Source of the DNA: Akkermansia muciniphila | GTDB taxonomy: Bacteria; Verrucomicrobiota; Verrucomicrobiia; Verrucomicrobiales; Akkermansiaceae | Reading direction: 5' to 3' | Length of the DNA stretch: 38,421 bases | Assembly (NCBI GenBank): GCA_945883695.1 | Contig: CAMCYK010000029.1 | Coordinates: forward strand, 1-38,421 | Part shown: one piece after another, positions 26,062-35,237 of the stretch | Layout: every line of letters starts with the position of its first letter | How positions within the stretch are numbered: the first letter of the stretch is position 1 | Position numbers and translations under genes: made by a program | The notes under the pieces: model-generated | Told to the model about the DNA's origin: nothing | Seen by the model: the letters and a program-made list of their open reading frames with translations, nothing else | Database searches by the model: none

Positions 26062-28597
26062 CCTCCGCGCCCGCGCTCAAAACACCGCGCGCGCCGAGCG
26101 GGATCTTCAGATCCGCGGGCTCGCTGGCAATAATAGGAGGAGCGGGGCTGGCTCCGCGCAGGACGAAGGTCCCCGGCAAGCCGCCCATCGCGGTATCCAC
26201 CGCGATGTGATAGATCACGCCTTCCACCGCGTTCAAATCCACCCGGCTCCACCGGTGCGTGACGCTCACGTCGTCGTTCGCCCCGACGAGCGAGAAGGTC
26301 CCCGGATTGGCCGAGCCTCCGGTGTAAACGGAAACCACCGTATCGGTATCGCTGCCCTCGGTATTCAGGCTGAATGGCCCGCTGACAGGAGCGGTCCAGC
26401 GGAACCAGAGGCTATGGCCGGCCACCGCCCCGGCAAAAGGCGCAGAGTTCTCGAAAGGCTGTGCGGTCGCACCGCGGTTGGACCCCGCCAGTTGGAAAGC
26501 CTCGCCTTCCAAAGCGACGGCCCGGCTCAGCAGGTCGTTCGCCGCCGTGAGTTCCAATTTCAAGCTGAAAAGTTCGCCCGACCCGCTGTCGCTCGCCGTG
26601 ACGATCCAATAGTGTTTCCCGGATTCCGCCAGAAAGCGGGCGACAGTTTCCGTCGCCCCGGTCACCGGCATGCCGGAATCGTAGGCGACGCTCAGCGATC
26701 CGCGGGTGTCGCCGCTGAAGACCACCACCCGCTGGCCGGTCCCGAGCGATGCCGTGCTGACCGCGGCGAAGCCGTCGGACGGCGCCTGCCAGGCGAACCA
26801 CAGCGTGCGCGACCCGGAGGCCGGCGAAAACGAGGCTTCGTCCGCCTCGCGGGTGGCGCTGCGGTTGCTGCCGCTCCATGTGGTGAAGTCGCCCGCCAGC
26901 ACGAACGGGGTGTCGAACGGATCATTGGGAGCCCACAGGGAGTCAACCACCAGCAGGCGGTGAAGGTTGAGCCTACCGCCGCTTGCCACCCTGCCATCGA
27001 GCGCTGCCAGCTTGTCAGCCGATCGATAGAGACCTTCGATCAGCTCCTCCACACGGGCCGTGGGGAATTGCGCGCGGGCCAGCGCCAGCGCGCCGCTGAC
27101 GTGCGGCGTGGCCATCGAGGTCCCCTGCAGAAAGCGGTAGCCCGAGACGCTATCGCTGTAGCTCGACCAGATCTGCCAGCCAGGTGCGGCAATATCCACC
27201 GAGTTGCGGCCGAAACAGGAGAATTCCGTCAACGAGTCGTTGGCATTGGTCGCGGCCACGGCAACGATGTTGGGCAGATCGAAACTGGATGGGTAATGCG
27301 GCAGTGAATCGTTGTCGGTGCCCGAGTTGCCGGCCCCCGCCACGAACGGGATGCCGGCATTCGCGCACGCGGCGATCGCGTTCCTCAGCGCGACGCTGAA
27401 GCCTCTCCCGCCCCAACTGGCGCTGATGACGTGCGCGCCCTTCTGGCGTGCATAATCGATCACCTTGATTCCGTCGGAAGTGGTGCCGCCGCCAGGACCG
27501 AGAAACCTGCCGGCCATCAGCTGGACGTTCCACGCGACTCCGGTCATGCCTAGACCGTTGTTGCCGCGCGCGCCGATGGTGCCGGCGCAGTGCGTGCCGT
27601 GACCCTGGATATCCATCGGGTCGCCATCGTTGCCATAAGCATCGTAGCCGAACACGTCATCGACCACCCCGTTGCCATCGTTGTCGATGCCGTCGCCCGC
27701 GATTTCCGCCGGATTCCGCCACATGTTTGCCGCGAGGTCCTGGTGGTCGTAGCGGATGCCGGTATCGGTGACGGCCACCACCACGCCGCTGGCATCGTTC
27801 CTGACGTTCCATGCGGCGACGGCATCGATGTCGGCTCCTGCGTTGTATCCGTTCACGCCGCTGCGGTTGTGAAGGCCCCAAAGCTGGTTGGCGGCGAAGG
27901 CCGGATCGTTCGGCTCCGCGCAGTGCCAGACGAGATAATCAGGTTCCGAAAACCCAACCACGTCCTCCAAGGCTGCCAGCGCGTCCATCCGGCGCGGGAG
28001 TTCCGCCGGGTCGTCCGCATCCGTGCCGAAGGAGACAAGCATGGAAAATTCGCCAACCGCTTCAACAACCGCGAAACCTTGTTCCGCAAGCCGCCTGTCG
28101 AGCGCCACGGCGTCGATGCCGGCGCGGGGTCCAACCAGCAGGTGATCGGCAACCATGACGATTCGGGAAACCACGTCACCGGTCTTGCCGGACCATGTTT
28201 CCACCACACGCAAGCGGGGGTATTTGAAAAGATCAGTTTGATAGATGGCGACCCGCTCGCGGTTGCCCAGCGCGTCGGCAGCACTCCATTGCTCGCGCAC
28301 CACCCTCGATCCCGAAATCAGCGGATCCGAGGGATGCCGCGGCGCCGCGGCGTTCGCCGCGACGGGCGCGCCCTCCGCTGGACCGGGCTCCGCTTGAGTA
28401 AGGTTTTGAGACGGTGGCTCCTCAGCTTCAGCAGGCGGTGCTACCTCTTTTGGGACGCTGGTCTCCGCCTCCGAACGCATGGCCCGCAGATCGCCAGCCG
28501 GCCGTAGCGATATCGCGAGCCACCATGCCAAGCCGCAACAAACGACGAGGCCGGTTGCAAATAGCGTTCTGCGGCATGTGGCAGACAAACGAAACAT
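26050..28597 (-). pseudogene. Secreted subtilisin-like serine protease (peptidase S8), N-terminal part of a split giant protein
   Basis: The frame opens at ATG 28597 with an uncleaved or cleavable hydrophobic segment (residues 10-33, LFATGLVVCCGLAWWLAI). A propeptide-like region follows (about 85-225). The S8 catalytic domain has Asp278 (VVAVTDTGIRYDHQDL), His333 (GHGTHCAGT), Asn424 (VAGAGNSG) and Ser494 (GTSMATPHVSGALAL), so all catalytic residues are intact. An acidic GDGIDNDGNGVVDD insert (301-314) looks calcium-binding. After the protease are two PPC-like beta domains (SLWFAWQAPSDGF; HSLWFRWTAPVSGPF) and the start of an Ig domain. The frame is lost at about 26055 and ends 44 nonsense codons later at 25922. 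An 850-residue protease could still be made and exported, so activity may be kept even though the tail is cut off. Confidence 0.82.
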
Positions 28598-28869
28598 GAA
28601 GGAAAACTAAAATTACCCGGTGGTGAGCAAGGAAAATCAAGGTTTCAGATCATAAGCTCAGGTCTCGCGCATTAAAATTTTTGGCGTTGGTTGCCCGGTG
28701 GATCGTCCCGGCGTGGCGGACCATGGCCGCGCCCGCCGTTTGCTCGCTGGCGTCCTTCTGCCGGTGGTCGATGCTCAATGGAGCAGCCCATCCCACCACT
28801 CGCTCCCGGCGACTCGGCAGCGGCGCTCGCTTTTACGCTCCGGGTGGCTGAAACGTCTGGCTGAATAAT
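28598..28869. other. Intergenic region without a recognised gene
   Basis: About 270 bases between the divergent protease and ATPase genes. Short frames occur on both strands (for example MEQPIPPLAPGDSAAALAF from 28780), but none has a ribosome site or a family pattern. The sequence is GC-rich with an AT-rich start next to the protease gene (AAATTTTTGG near 28675). It may hold both promoters; nothing else is seen. Confidence 0.4.
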
Positions 28870-28890
28870 ATTATGCTTTTAAAACATAAT
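28870..28890. promoter_or_regulatory. AT-rich palindrome at the start of the ATPase gene
   Basis: ATTATG-C-TTTTAAAA-CATAAT forms a near-perfect inverted repeat with 6-bp outer arms and an inner TTTTAAAA, inside a strongly AT-rich stretch (28864-28890) that stands out from the GC-rich surroundings. It overlaps the first possible start codon at 28889. It could be a -10 region and an operator for a DNA-binding protein, possibly the ATPase itself, which has a winged-helix part. Confidence 0.45.
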
Positions 28891-30187
28891 GTTCTCGTGC
28901 ATGAATTTCTGCATGAGACTGGAATTCGTCAACCGGGAGGCGGAGCTTCTCGAACTGGATGCCGCCGCCCGGCGCGGGGGGCTGCTGGTGGTCTTCGGCC
29001 GCCGCCGGGTTGGCAAGACGCGCTTGCTTCGGCAGTGGATGGCGGGGCGGGGCGGGATGTTCAGCCAGGCGATCGAAGGGCCGTTGGAAATGCAGGTCGG
29101 GCAGGTTTTCGCCGACATCCGCGAGAGCTTGGAGACGCGTCTCACCCCGCGCGACTGGGAAGATCTGCTGGAGATCCTCGGGCTGCAGAAGAAGCCGTGG
29201 GTTCTTTGCCTCGACGAGTTCCCCTATCTCACGGCACGGGACGCGAGCCTTCCAAGCCGCTTGCAACGCTGGCTGGACGAGGGGATTCCGGAAGGCTGCC
29301 TGCTGATCCTCGCGGGTTCGAGCATGCGGATGATGCACGACCTTTTCCTCCATCGGGCGGCACCGCTTTATGGCCGGGCGCAAAAGTTGTTGCAGGTCGG
29401 GCCGATGGACTACCGCCCCTTCTGCCAAGCCTGCCGTCTGGACCCGGCTGCGGAGACCTCGTTCGAAAAATTCTCCTGTGTCGGTGGCATTCCGAAATAT
29501 TGGGAGTTTGTCGAGGCGGGCAAGAGCGTGTTGGATCTGGTGGAGACCATGTTTTTCGACTTCGCACCCTACATGGAGCAGGAGCCGCGGCGGATCCTCA
29601 GCGATGAAGGTCTGGGGGGAGCGAACGCCCTTGCCGTGCTCGAAGCGGTCGGCCGCGGGGCGTCGCGAACCTCGGAGATTGCCGCGCGGCTTGGCATCGC
29701 GCCGACCAATCTGTCGCGGTTGCTGCAGCAGTTGATGGATGCCTCGGTGCTGACCCGCGAGCTACCGTTTGGCGAAAGCAGCCGCACGACCAAGAGAACC
29801 CTCTACCGCATCCAGGATCCGGCCCTTCGATTTTGGTTCGGGGTCTTTTCGCCGCACCGGAGCCTCTGGACGAGCTACCCGGAAGAGAAAAAGCATCTTC
29901 TGGTGCACGGACACGCCGCGTCCGTGTTCGAGGACTGGTGCCGCAGCCGTCACCCCGGTGCGTCGCGATATTGGGACAAGAGCGTCGAGATCGATCTGGT
30001 CGCCCCCGATCCCGTCGATCCCTCCCGGATGGTGGTGGGCGAGGTGAAGTGGAAGCGACTCACCCGCGCCGAACGGAAAGGTGTCCTTCATGATTTGGAA
30101 CGCAAGTGGTTCAGCTCTCCTCTATGCGTCCGTCAGCCGGCACCCCGCTTCGTGGTCTTCGATGCGACCGAGATCAAGTTGAGTTAA
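28889..30187 (+). CDS. AAA-type ATPase with winged helix and C-terminal DUF234 nuclease-like domain
   Basis: A 432-residue protein of the archaeal-type ATPase_2/DUF234 family. The family start usually is M-x-F-V-N-R-E, here MRLEFVNREAEL at 28913; ATGs at 28889 and 28901 are also in frame. Walker A is GRRRVGKT (37-44), Walker B WVLCLDEFPYL (Asp109, Glu110), sensor region LILAGSS, then DYRPF. Residues about 245-300 form a winged helix (ASRTSEIAARLGIAPTNLSR, RLLQQLMDASVLTREL). The C-terminal DUF234 part has YRIQDPALRFWFGVF and then VEIDLVA followed by GEVKWKR, which matches the D...E-x-K pattern of PD-(D/E)XK nucleases. Function is unknown in bacteria; a self-regulated DNA-acting ATPase, perhaps selfish or defensive, is inference. 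It has no partner gene here and may have been acquired by transfer. Confidence 0.88.
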   Translation: MFSCMNFCMRLEFVNREAELLELDAAARRGGLLVVFGRRRVGKTRLLRQWMAGRGGMFSQAIEGPLEMQVGQVFADIRESLETRLTPRDWEDLLEILGLQKKPWVLCLDEFPYLTARDASLPSRLQRWLDEGIPEGCLLILAGSSMRMMHDLFLHRAAPLYGRAQKLLQVGPMDYRPFCQACRLDPAAETSFEKFSCVGGIPKYWEFVEAGKSVLDLVETMFFDFAPYMEQEPRRILSDEGLGGANALAVLEAVGRGASRTSEIAARLGIAPTNLSRLLQQLMDASVLTRELPFGESSRTTKRTLYRIQDPALRFWFGVFSPHRSLWTSYPEEKKHLLVHGHAASVFEDWCRSRHPGASRYWDKSVEIDLVAPDPVDPSRMVVGEVKWKRLTRAERKGVLHDLERKWFSSPLCVRQPAPRFVVFDATEIKLS

Positions 30188-30206
30188 ACAGCGAGTTCTC
30201 GCGACT

Positions 30207-30341
30207 TCACATACCAGGCGGTGGGATTTCAACAACATGAATCGAATTCAACCCGTTGCGCGGCAGGTAGATTTCCGGATTGAGGAACAGTCCCGCCCCA
30301 TGAAAACCACGCGGCCGATGCTTGATCCGAACTAATATCAC
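30207..30341 (-). other. Possible coding remnant or read-through tail, 44 codons
   Basis: Directly after the TAG stop of the HEAT-repeat gene (30342-30344) the same frame stays open for 44 codons, with a protein-like pattern (RGFHGAGLFLNPEIYLPRNG, then LNSIHVVEIPPPGM). The pattern resembles the end of a carbohydrate-binding beta-sandwich, though this is weak. It may be a remnant of another gene. It is the only thing seen in the 154 bases between 30187 and 30342. Confidence 0.25.
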
Positions 30342-30914
30342 CTATTGATTGGCAGACGGAACCTGCCGGAGTCTCGACCGCTCCGCGGGTTTTGCTTGAA
30401 GCGGCTTGCGGGTTCCCGGCGAGGTCCGGTTGCCAGGAATGAAAGTGCCGGATGGCAGTTCCACGAAGCTTGCCGCCTCGGCCAGGGCGACCGCTTCCTT
30501 CGGGGTCGGGGCCGACTCCGCCGCCTTGCGCAGCAGCGGTCCGGCGGCGGCTTCTCCCAGCACGACCATGCCGTTCATCGCCGCCAGCCGCACTTCGGGG
30601 TCCGGATGAGTCAGATAGGGCTCGATCAGCAGGAGCGCCTTCGAGTCGTAGGTGACCGAGGCTTGTTCAATGGCGTTGAGGATCGCGGCCCGCTCTTCGT
30701 CCGGCAGACCGGGGTCTTTCGCGCCCGGCTCCGGCGCTGCCGTCGGTGGGGTGACCGGGCCACGGTCGCTGCTCTTCGCAACCCGCGGTGTTGCCGTGCC
30801 CGTGCGGGGATTCTCAAGGGATGGCCGGGCCTCGTTCGGACGAGGCAGCAGGATGGCTCCCGCCCCCATCAGAAGAAGAGCGCCCCCGGCCGCCAGCAGT
30901 GTGCGGGATTTCAT
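30342..30914 (-). CDS. Small exported or membrane-anchored HEAT-like repeat protein
   Basis: A 190-residue protein started at ATG 30914 (MKSRTLLAAGGALLLMGAGA), with a signal or anchor at residues 4-23. The frame is open to 31064 but that extension overlaps the upstream gene and lacks a signal. After a Pro/Ala-rich linker (30-72), residues about 75-130 form HEAT-like helices (ALLLIEPYLTHPDPEVRLAAM, in parts, and VVLGEAAAGPLLRKAAESA), the pattern of PBS-lyase/HEAT repeats used for protein contact. The C-terminus is basic. It starts 10 bases after the stop of the neighbouring exported protein, so they form an operon. Function unknown. Confidence 0.72.
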   Translation of the reverse strand: MKSRTLLAAGGALLLMGAGAILLPRPNEARPSLENPRTGTATPRVAKSSDRGPVTPPTAAPEPGAKDPGLPDEERAAILNAIEQASVTYDSKALLLIEPYLTHPDPEVRLAAMNGMVVLGEAAAGPLLRKAAESAPTPKEAVALAEAASFVELPSGTFIPGNRTSPGTRKPLQAKPAERSRLRQVPSANQ

Positions 30915-30924
30915 GGCGACGCGA

Positions 30925-31776
30925 TCAGGGTTCGAAGGGTTCGGCTTCGGGATAGAGGTCCCAGAGGTCATGGACCGGCCATCCGGTGCCGAACAACCAG
31001 GATCCCTCCACGATGGATTGGTAGTCGAAGTATCCGCCGGAGCCGTCGGAAACGGTATCGTCAATCGTTCCCGAAATGGCGTAGATCGATCCCGGGCCGT
31101 TGAGGTAGCGGTTCTCGATCGTCGCGCCCGCGCGCACCGGACGCAGTGACAAGGTGTGCCGCCACATCCCCGCCAGGCTCATCGTGGTCCCCTCTTCCCC
31201 GGCGAAAGGCTGCGTCGAGAAGGTGAGGAGCACGTCGGTCTTGGTCGTCGACTCGTCGCGGGCCACCGTGGAGATGAGGTCGCCCGCGGAGTTGTAGCGG
31301 CCGGTGCTGGTCGCGCTCACCGTCGTGGCCTCGCCGAAGGTGGCGAGATTGAAGTAGTCACCGACGTAAACCGGCGCTTCGCCCGGCTTGGTGACGTAGT
31401 AGGTCGGAATCGCGCTCGACTCGTTGTAGACCGCCTTGAGCGACCAGCCGTAGATGCTGGGAATGACGCCGGCGTTGACCAGGAAGCCGAGGAACTCCCG
31501 GTTCGAGAGCTTGTAGGTGGCGACCCGCTCCTGGGATTCGTAGTTGTCCTCGATCAGGTTGCCGCGGGAATCGTAGCGCGACCACTCATTCTCATAGGCC
31601 GGGACCGTCGGGTACAGGGGGCGGCCGTTGGAATCCTTCTCCACCGTGCCCGCGACGGAGAACTGCTCGGTCAGCATCACGGTGACCAGCGACTCGGCGC
31701 CCGGCGCGGCGAGGGCGTTTCCGGAAAAAGCGGCGACCCCGCAGAGGCCGGCGAGGGGATTGCGTAGAAGTGTCAT
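30925..31776 (-). CDS. Hypothetical secreted protein
   Basis: A 283-residue protein if started at ATG 31776 (MTLLRNPLAGLCGVAAFSGN, ending ALAAPGA, a normal signal peptide). The frame opens at GTG 31833, where AAGAAGGG lies just upstream, giving 302 residues and a longer signal region; the start is not settled. The mature part is beta-rich with many Tyr, Thr and Gly residues (SRYDSRGNLIEDNYESQERV, FLVNAGVIPSIYGWSLKAV, GRYNSAGDLISTVARDEST), no Cys pairs and no known motif. It is followed closely by the HEAT-like gene and preceded by the oxidase operon. I do not recognise a function; the pairing suggests an envelope or secreted role. Confidence 0.72.
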   Translation of the reverse strand: MTLLRNPLAGLCGVAAFSGNALAAPGAESLVTVMLTEQFSVAGTVEKDSNGRPLYPTVPAYENEWSRYDSRGNLIEDNYESQERVATYKLSNREFLGFLVNAGVIPSIYGWSLKAVYNESSAIPTYYVTKPGEAPVYVGDYFNLATFGEATTVSATSTGRYNSAGDLISTVARDESTTKTDVLLTFSTQPFAGEEGTTMSLAGMWRHTLSLRPVRAGATIENRYLNGPGSIYAISGTIDDTVSDGSGGYFDYQSIVEGSWLFGTGWPVHDLWDLYPEAEPFEP

Positions 31777-31890
31777 CGTAAAAGGAAAGACGCCGAAGCC
31801 GCTCATCCTATTCACGATGAATTCGAAATTCACCCCTTCTTCCGGCCGCTCATTCGCAGAGGGCCGGGTCGTCGCGCGCGGGACGGCCGG

Positions 31891-32514
31891 TCAGCCGCCG
31901 AACTCCTTCGGATTCTTCGAAATCAGGTAGGCGGTCACCTCGGCGACCTGCTTCGGCGTGAGGACCTGGCCCCAGGCCACCATCTTCGCGCCGTTGAGAC
32001 CGGGCGCGTCGACCGGAGTGCCGTCGTTGATGATCTTGAAGATGTCCATCGGCTTGTTGCCATACTCCCAGACCCCGTCGACCAGCGAGCGGCCCGGCAG
32101 CGGCACCTTGGTTCCCGCCACGTCCATGGTCGAACTCAGGTCCGCGGCATGGCAGGCGACGCAGTTGGTCGAATAGATCGCCTCACCCGACGCGACGACC
32201 ATCGGATCGGTCGCCAGCTCGCCGATCAAGGTCGCGTCATCGAGCGTGGCCATCATGGCGGCGAGTTCGGCTTCCTTCTTCTGGTGGAGCTCGCCGACCT
32301 GGGCGATGATCCTCTCCTGGTCGGTCTTGTAGATGCCGGTGTGGTAGTAGAGCGCCCAGTAGACGACGAACCAGACGATCGCCCCGTAAAAGGTGAACAA
32401 CCACCAGTTGGGCAGCTTCTGGTCGAACTCCTGAATGCCGTCGTATTCGTGCTCGCGGAGCACGACCTCGCCTTCTTCCTTGGCGTAGTTGCCGCGTTTG
32501 ATCTCGGGGTTCAT
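31891..32514 (-). CDS. ccoP: cbb3-type cytochrome c oxidase subunit III (CcoP), single heme c
   Basis: A 207-residue membrane-bound cytochrome c subunit. ATG 32514 overlaps the ccoQ stop as ATGA, so the start is firm; the frame further upstream is a shadow of ccoQ. The N-terminus has the CcoP signature (EHEYDGIQEFDQKLPNWWLF) followed by one membrane segment (about 37-57). The periplasmic part has one heme motif CVACH at 118-122 and a distal Met candidate (GAKMVAWG). Classical CcoP is about 300 residues with two hemes c; this one has only one. It passes electrons to CcoO. It is the last gene of the oxidase operon. Confidence 0.93.
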   Translation of the reverse strand: MNPEIKRGNYAKEEGEVVLREHEYDGIQEFDQKLPNWWLFTFYGAIVWFVVYWALYYHTGIYKTDQERIIAQVGELHQKKEAELAAMMATLDDATLIGELATDPMVVASGEAIYSTNCVACHAADLSSTMDVAGTKVPLPGRSLVDGVWEYGNKPMDIFKIINDGTPVDAPGLNGAKMVAWGQVLTPKQVAEVTAYLISKNPKEFGG

Positions 32515-32687
32515 GGATCGGATTTGTCTGGGGAATCGTGCAAGGGGAGTTCCGCCATGCGCTTGCGCTCCTCGGGGCGCAGGCGGAGCGCCCACAGCAT
32601 GGCGAAGGCGAACACGGAGAACAGCACCCCGAAGGCGATCATCGGGACGAGGTTCGCCCATTCTTCAAGGATGACTCGTTTGAACAT
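32511..32687 (-). CDS. ccoQ: Small cbb3 oxidase subunit (CcoQ-like), 58 residues
   Basis: The minus strand from ATG 32687 reads MFKRVILEEWANLVPMIAFG, then VLFSVFAFAMLWALRLRPEE and a short acidic/basic tail to a TGA at 32513-32511. It has one membrane segment (about 14-36), followed by RLRPEERKRMAELPLHD, the layout of CcoQ, the small stabilising subunit. It lies between ccoNO (12 bases upstream) and ccoP (ATGA overlap). The family is short and poorly conserved, so the name rests on position, size and topology. Confidence 0.85.
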   Translation of the reverse strand: MFKRVILEEWANLVPMIAFGVLFSVFAFAMLWALRLRPEERKRMAELPLHDSPDKSDP

Positions 32688-32699
32688 GGCGGTGGGGAT

Positions 32700-35237
32700 T
32701 CAGGGGTTGGTCGTGGTTTCTCCCTTGCGGAAGGCATCGGTCTTGTCGGCCACCTTGCGGTAGCTGTCGGGATCGAGCGGCGTCGGGGCCGGCGGGCCCT
32801 CCTTGGTGATGACCTGGTAGCTGCCGAGCTTCTGCATGTAGGCGATCAGCGCGACGACCTGGCTTTCGGAGAAGTGGCGCACCAGTTCCTCGGTGGCGGC
32901 TCCCTTCATCGGCTCGTAGCCGACCGGCGAATCGCCTTCGAACAACGAGCGGGCGATCGCCATGCCCTGCTCGCGGGCCTGCTGGTCGATCTCGTCCTTG
33001 GTCCAGGCCGGGTAGGGCACGCCGAGGCGGCTTTGGACGGCGATCTTGGAGGGCAGCGACTTGAAGTCGGTCTTCTTCTCGTAGAGCCAGGGATAGGGCG
33101 GCATGTTGGACTCCTCGTTGGCCCAGCGCGGGTTCATGAAGTGGAACCAATGCCACTTGTTGTCGCGCTTGCCGGAGCGGACGTGGGTGGAGCCGGCGAC
33201 CAGCGGGCCGCCCTCGCGGGCGAGATCCGGGCCGGTGCGCTTGGAGCCCCACTGGTAGGGATGGTCGTAGAGCGATTCACCGAGGTGCGAGAAGTCATCC
33301 GTGACGCCGGCGCGGCCGTAGCGCATCACGTCCGGCATCAGGGTGCGGATCATCTGCGAGTGGCAGTTGTAGCAACCCTCGGTGACATAGAGGTCGCGGC
33401 CGGCGAGTTCGAGCGGGGTGTAGAGTTCCTGCAAGCGGCCCTCGATGTTCTTGGCGCGGTTCACCAGCAGCGCCGGACCGATCTGGACGCCGCCGCCGAT
33501 CGCCACCGCGATGAAGATCAGCAGGGTGAAGGGCAGGTAGTTGCGGAGCAGGCTTTCGTGCCACTGGTCCCAGGCGTGGCCCTTGCGGCGGAAGGTGCGG
33601 ACGGCCTGGACGGCCAGCAGCGCGGTGACCAGCAGCGCGGCCTTGTCGGCGTGCGGCGGCAGGAAGAACCACAGGATCATCGCGGCGAGGCCGGCGACGC
33701 TGTAGGCGACCGGGTCGTTGAACAAGCCCCTGGCGAGCGGCATGCGGTCGTAGTCCTTCTCCGGAATGGTGACTTCCACCGTGTCGTCGTACGGCTGGCC
33801 GGAGCGGGCGGTCTTGTAGATATTATAAGCGCAGAGCCCGAAGCCGACGAGATAGAGCGTGCCGCCGATCGAGCGGAGGATGTAGGGGAGCTGGATCGCC
33901 TTGAGCGTTTCCACGAACTCGTATTTCAGGGTGGTGCCGCCTTCCGCGACCTGGCCGAGCATCAGGCCCTGCATGATGCCGGCGGTCCACATCGCGACCA
34001 CGTAGAGCAGGATCCCGACGAGCCCGATCCAGAAGTGCATGTTGGCCAGCGAGGCGGACCACAGCTTGGTTTTCCACAGCCGCGGGGCGAGCCAGTAGAA
34101 CAGGCCGGCGGCCATGAAGCCGTTCCAGCCGAGCGCGCCGGAGTGGACGTGGCCGATGCCCCAGTCGGTGTAGTGCGACAGCGCGTTGACGGCGCGGATC
34201 GACAGCAGCGGGCCCTCGAAGGTCGCCATGCCGTAGAAGGTGATGCCGGCGACGAAGAACTTGATCACCGGATCGGTGCGGAGTTTCGCCCATGCCCCGC
34301 GCAGGGTGAGCAGGCCGTTCAGCATGCCTCCCCAGGAAGGGGCCCAGAGCATCAGCGAGAACAGCATCCCGAGCATCTGCAGCCAGCGCGGCAGCGAGGT
34401 GTTGAGCAGATGGTGCGGGCCGGCCCAGATGTAGAGGAAGACCAGCGACCAGAAGTGGACGATCGACAGCCGGTAGCTGTAGACCGGCCGGTTGGCCGCC
34501 TTGGGCAGGAAGTAATACATGATCCCGAGGATCGGGGTCGTCAGGAAGAAGGCCACCGCGTTGTGCCCGTACCACCACTGCACCAGGCCGTCCGCGAAGC
34601 CGCCGAAGAGCGGGTAGGAGTGGAGGATCGAGGTCGGGATGGAAAGGTGGTTGACGATGTAGAGCATCGCGATCGTCACGAGGGTCGCGATATAGAACCA
34701 CAGGGCGACGTAGAGGCTCGGCTCGTTGCGCTTGGCGAGGGTCCAGAAGAAGTTGATGGCGAAGACCACCCAGATCAGGGCGACGGCGATGTTGATCGGC
34801 CAGATCAGCTCGGCGTATTCCTTGCCGCGGGTCAGGCCGGCGGGCAGGGTGACCGCGGCGGCCACGATGATCAGCTGCCAGCCCCACATGTGGACCTTTG
34901 ACAGCAGGTCGGAGGCGGTGCGGCATTTGCACAACCGCTGGGTGGAGTAGTAGATGCCGGCGAACATCATGTTGCCGACGAAGGCGAAGATCACCGCGTT
35001 GGTGTGCAGCGGGCGGAGGCGGCCGAAGGTGATGTACTGCAAGCCCTCGCCCTTGAAGAGGCCGAAGCTGATGGCCTCGATGACTTTGCCGTTCATCTGC
35101 CACCAGGAAAGCTGGGTGGCGCAGATCACGCCGACGAGCATGCCCACGATGCCCCACACGATGGAAGCGATCATGAACTGCCGCACGGTGCGGTCGTCAT
35201 AGGTGATGGTGGTCGTTCTGGCGGTCGCGGTGTTCAT
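32700..35237 (-). CDS. ccoNO: cbb3-type cytochrome c oxidase, fused subunits I and II (CcoN-CcoO)
   Basis: An 845-residue fusion. Residues 1-480 are CcoN, the catalytic heme-copper subunit with about twelve membrane segments: low-spin heme His78 (LRPLHTNAVIF), CuB ligands His225 (WYGHNAVAF) and His275-His276 (GPHHLLNTSLP), the Tyr241 region of the Cys/His-Tyr cofactor helix (ILGIMYYF), and heme His363 and His365 (GIGHVHSGALGWNG). After a linker (about 480-565) and another membrane helix (567-590) the CcoO part carries one heme c motif CYNCH at 622-626 (GCYNCHSQMIRTL) and WHWFHFMNPRW. Subunits I and II are separate genes in Proteobacteria but fused in several Bacteroidota and Verrucomicrobiota. 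It reduces oxygen and pumps protons, with high oxygen affinity. Its start overlaps the ccoS stop by ATGA. Confidence 0.96.
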   Translation of the reverse strand: MNTATARTTTITYDDRTVRQFMIASIVWGIVGMLVGVICATQLSWWQMNGKVIEAISFGLFKGEGLQYITFGRLRPLHTNAVIFAFVGNMMFAGIYYSTQRLCKCRTASDLLSKVHMWGWQLIIVAAAVTLPAGLTRGKEYAELIWPINIAVALIWVVFAINFFWTLAKRNEPSLYVALWFYIATLVTIAMLYIVNHLSIPTSILHSYPLFGGFADGLVQWWYGHNAVAFFLTTPILGIMYYFLPKAANRPVYSYRLSIVHFWSLVFLYIWAGPHHLLNTSLPRWLQMLGMLFSLMLWAPSWGGMLNGLLTLRGAWAKLRTDPVIKFFVAGITFYGMATFEGPLLSIRAVNALSHYTDWGIGHVHSGALGWNGFMAAGLFYWLAPRLWKTKLWSASLANMHFWIGLVGILLYVVAMWTAGIMQGLMLGQVAEGGTTLKYEFVETLKAIQLPYILRSIGGTLYLVGFGLCAYNIYKTARSGQPYDDTVEVTIPEKDYDRMPLARGLFNDPVAYSVAGLAAMILWFFLPPHADKAALLVTALLAVQAVRTFRRKGHAWDQWHESLLRNYLPFTLLIFIAVAIGGGVQIGPALLVNRAKNIEGRLQELYTPLELAGRDLYVTEGCYNCHSQMIRTLMPDVMRYGRAGVTDDFSHLGESLYDHPYQWGSKRTGPDLAREGGPLVAGSTHVRSGKRDNKWHWFHFMNPRWANEESNMPPYPWLYEKKTDFKSLPSKIAVQSRLGVPYPAWTKDEIDQQAREQGMAIARSLFEGDSPVGYEPMKGAATEELVRHFSESQVVALIAYMQKLGSYQVITKEGPPAPTPLDPDSYRKVADKTDAFRKGETTTNP

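Noticed and set aside
32538..34901. Long plus-strand open frame (787 codons) opposite ccoNO
   Set aside because: Composition is typical of an antisense shadow, and the minus-strand gene has all heme and copper ligands.
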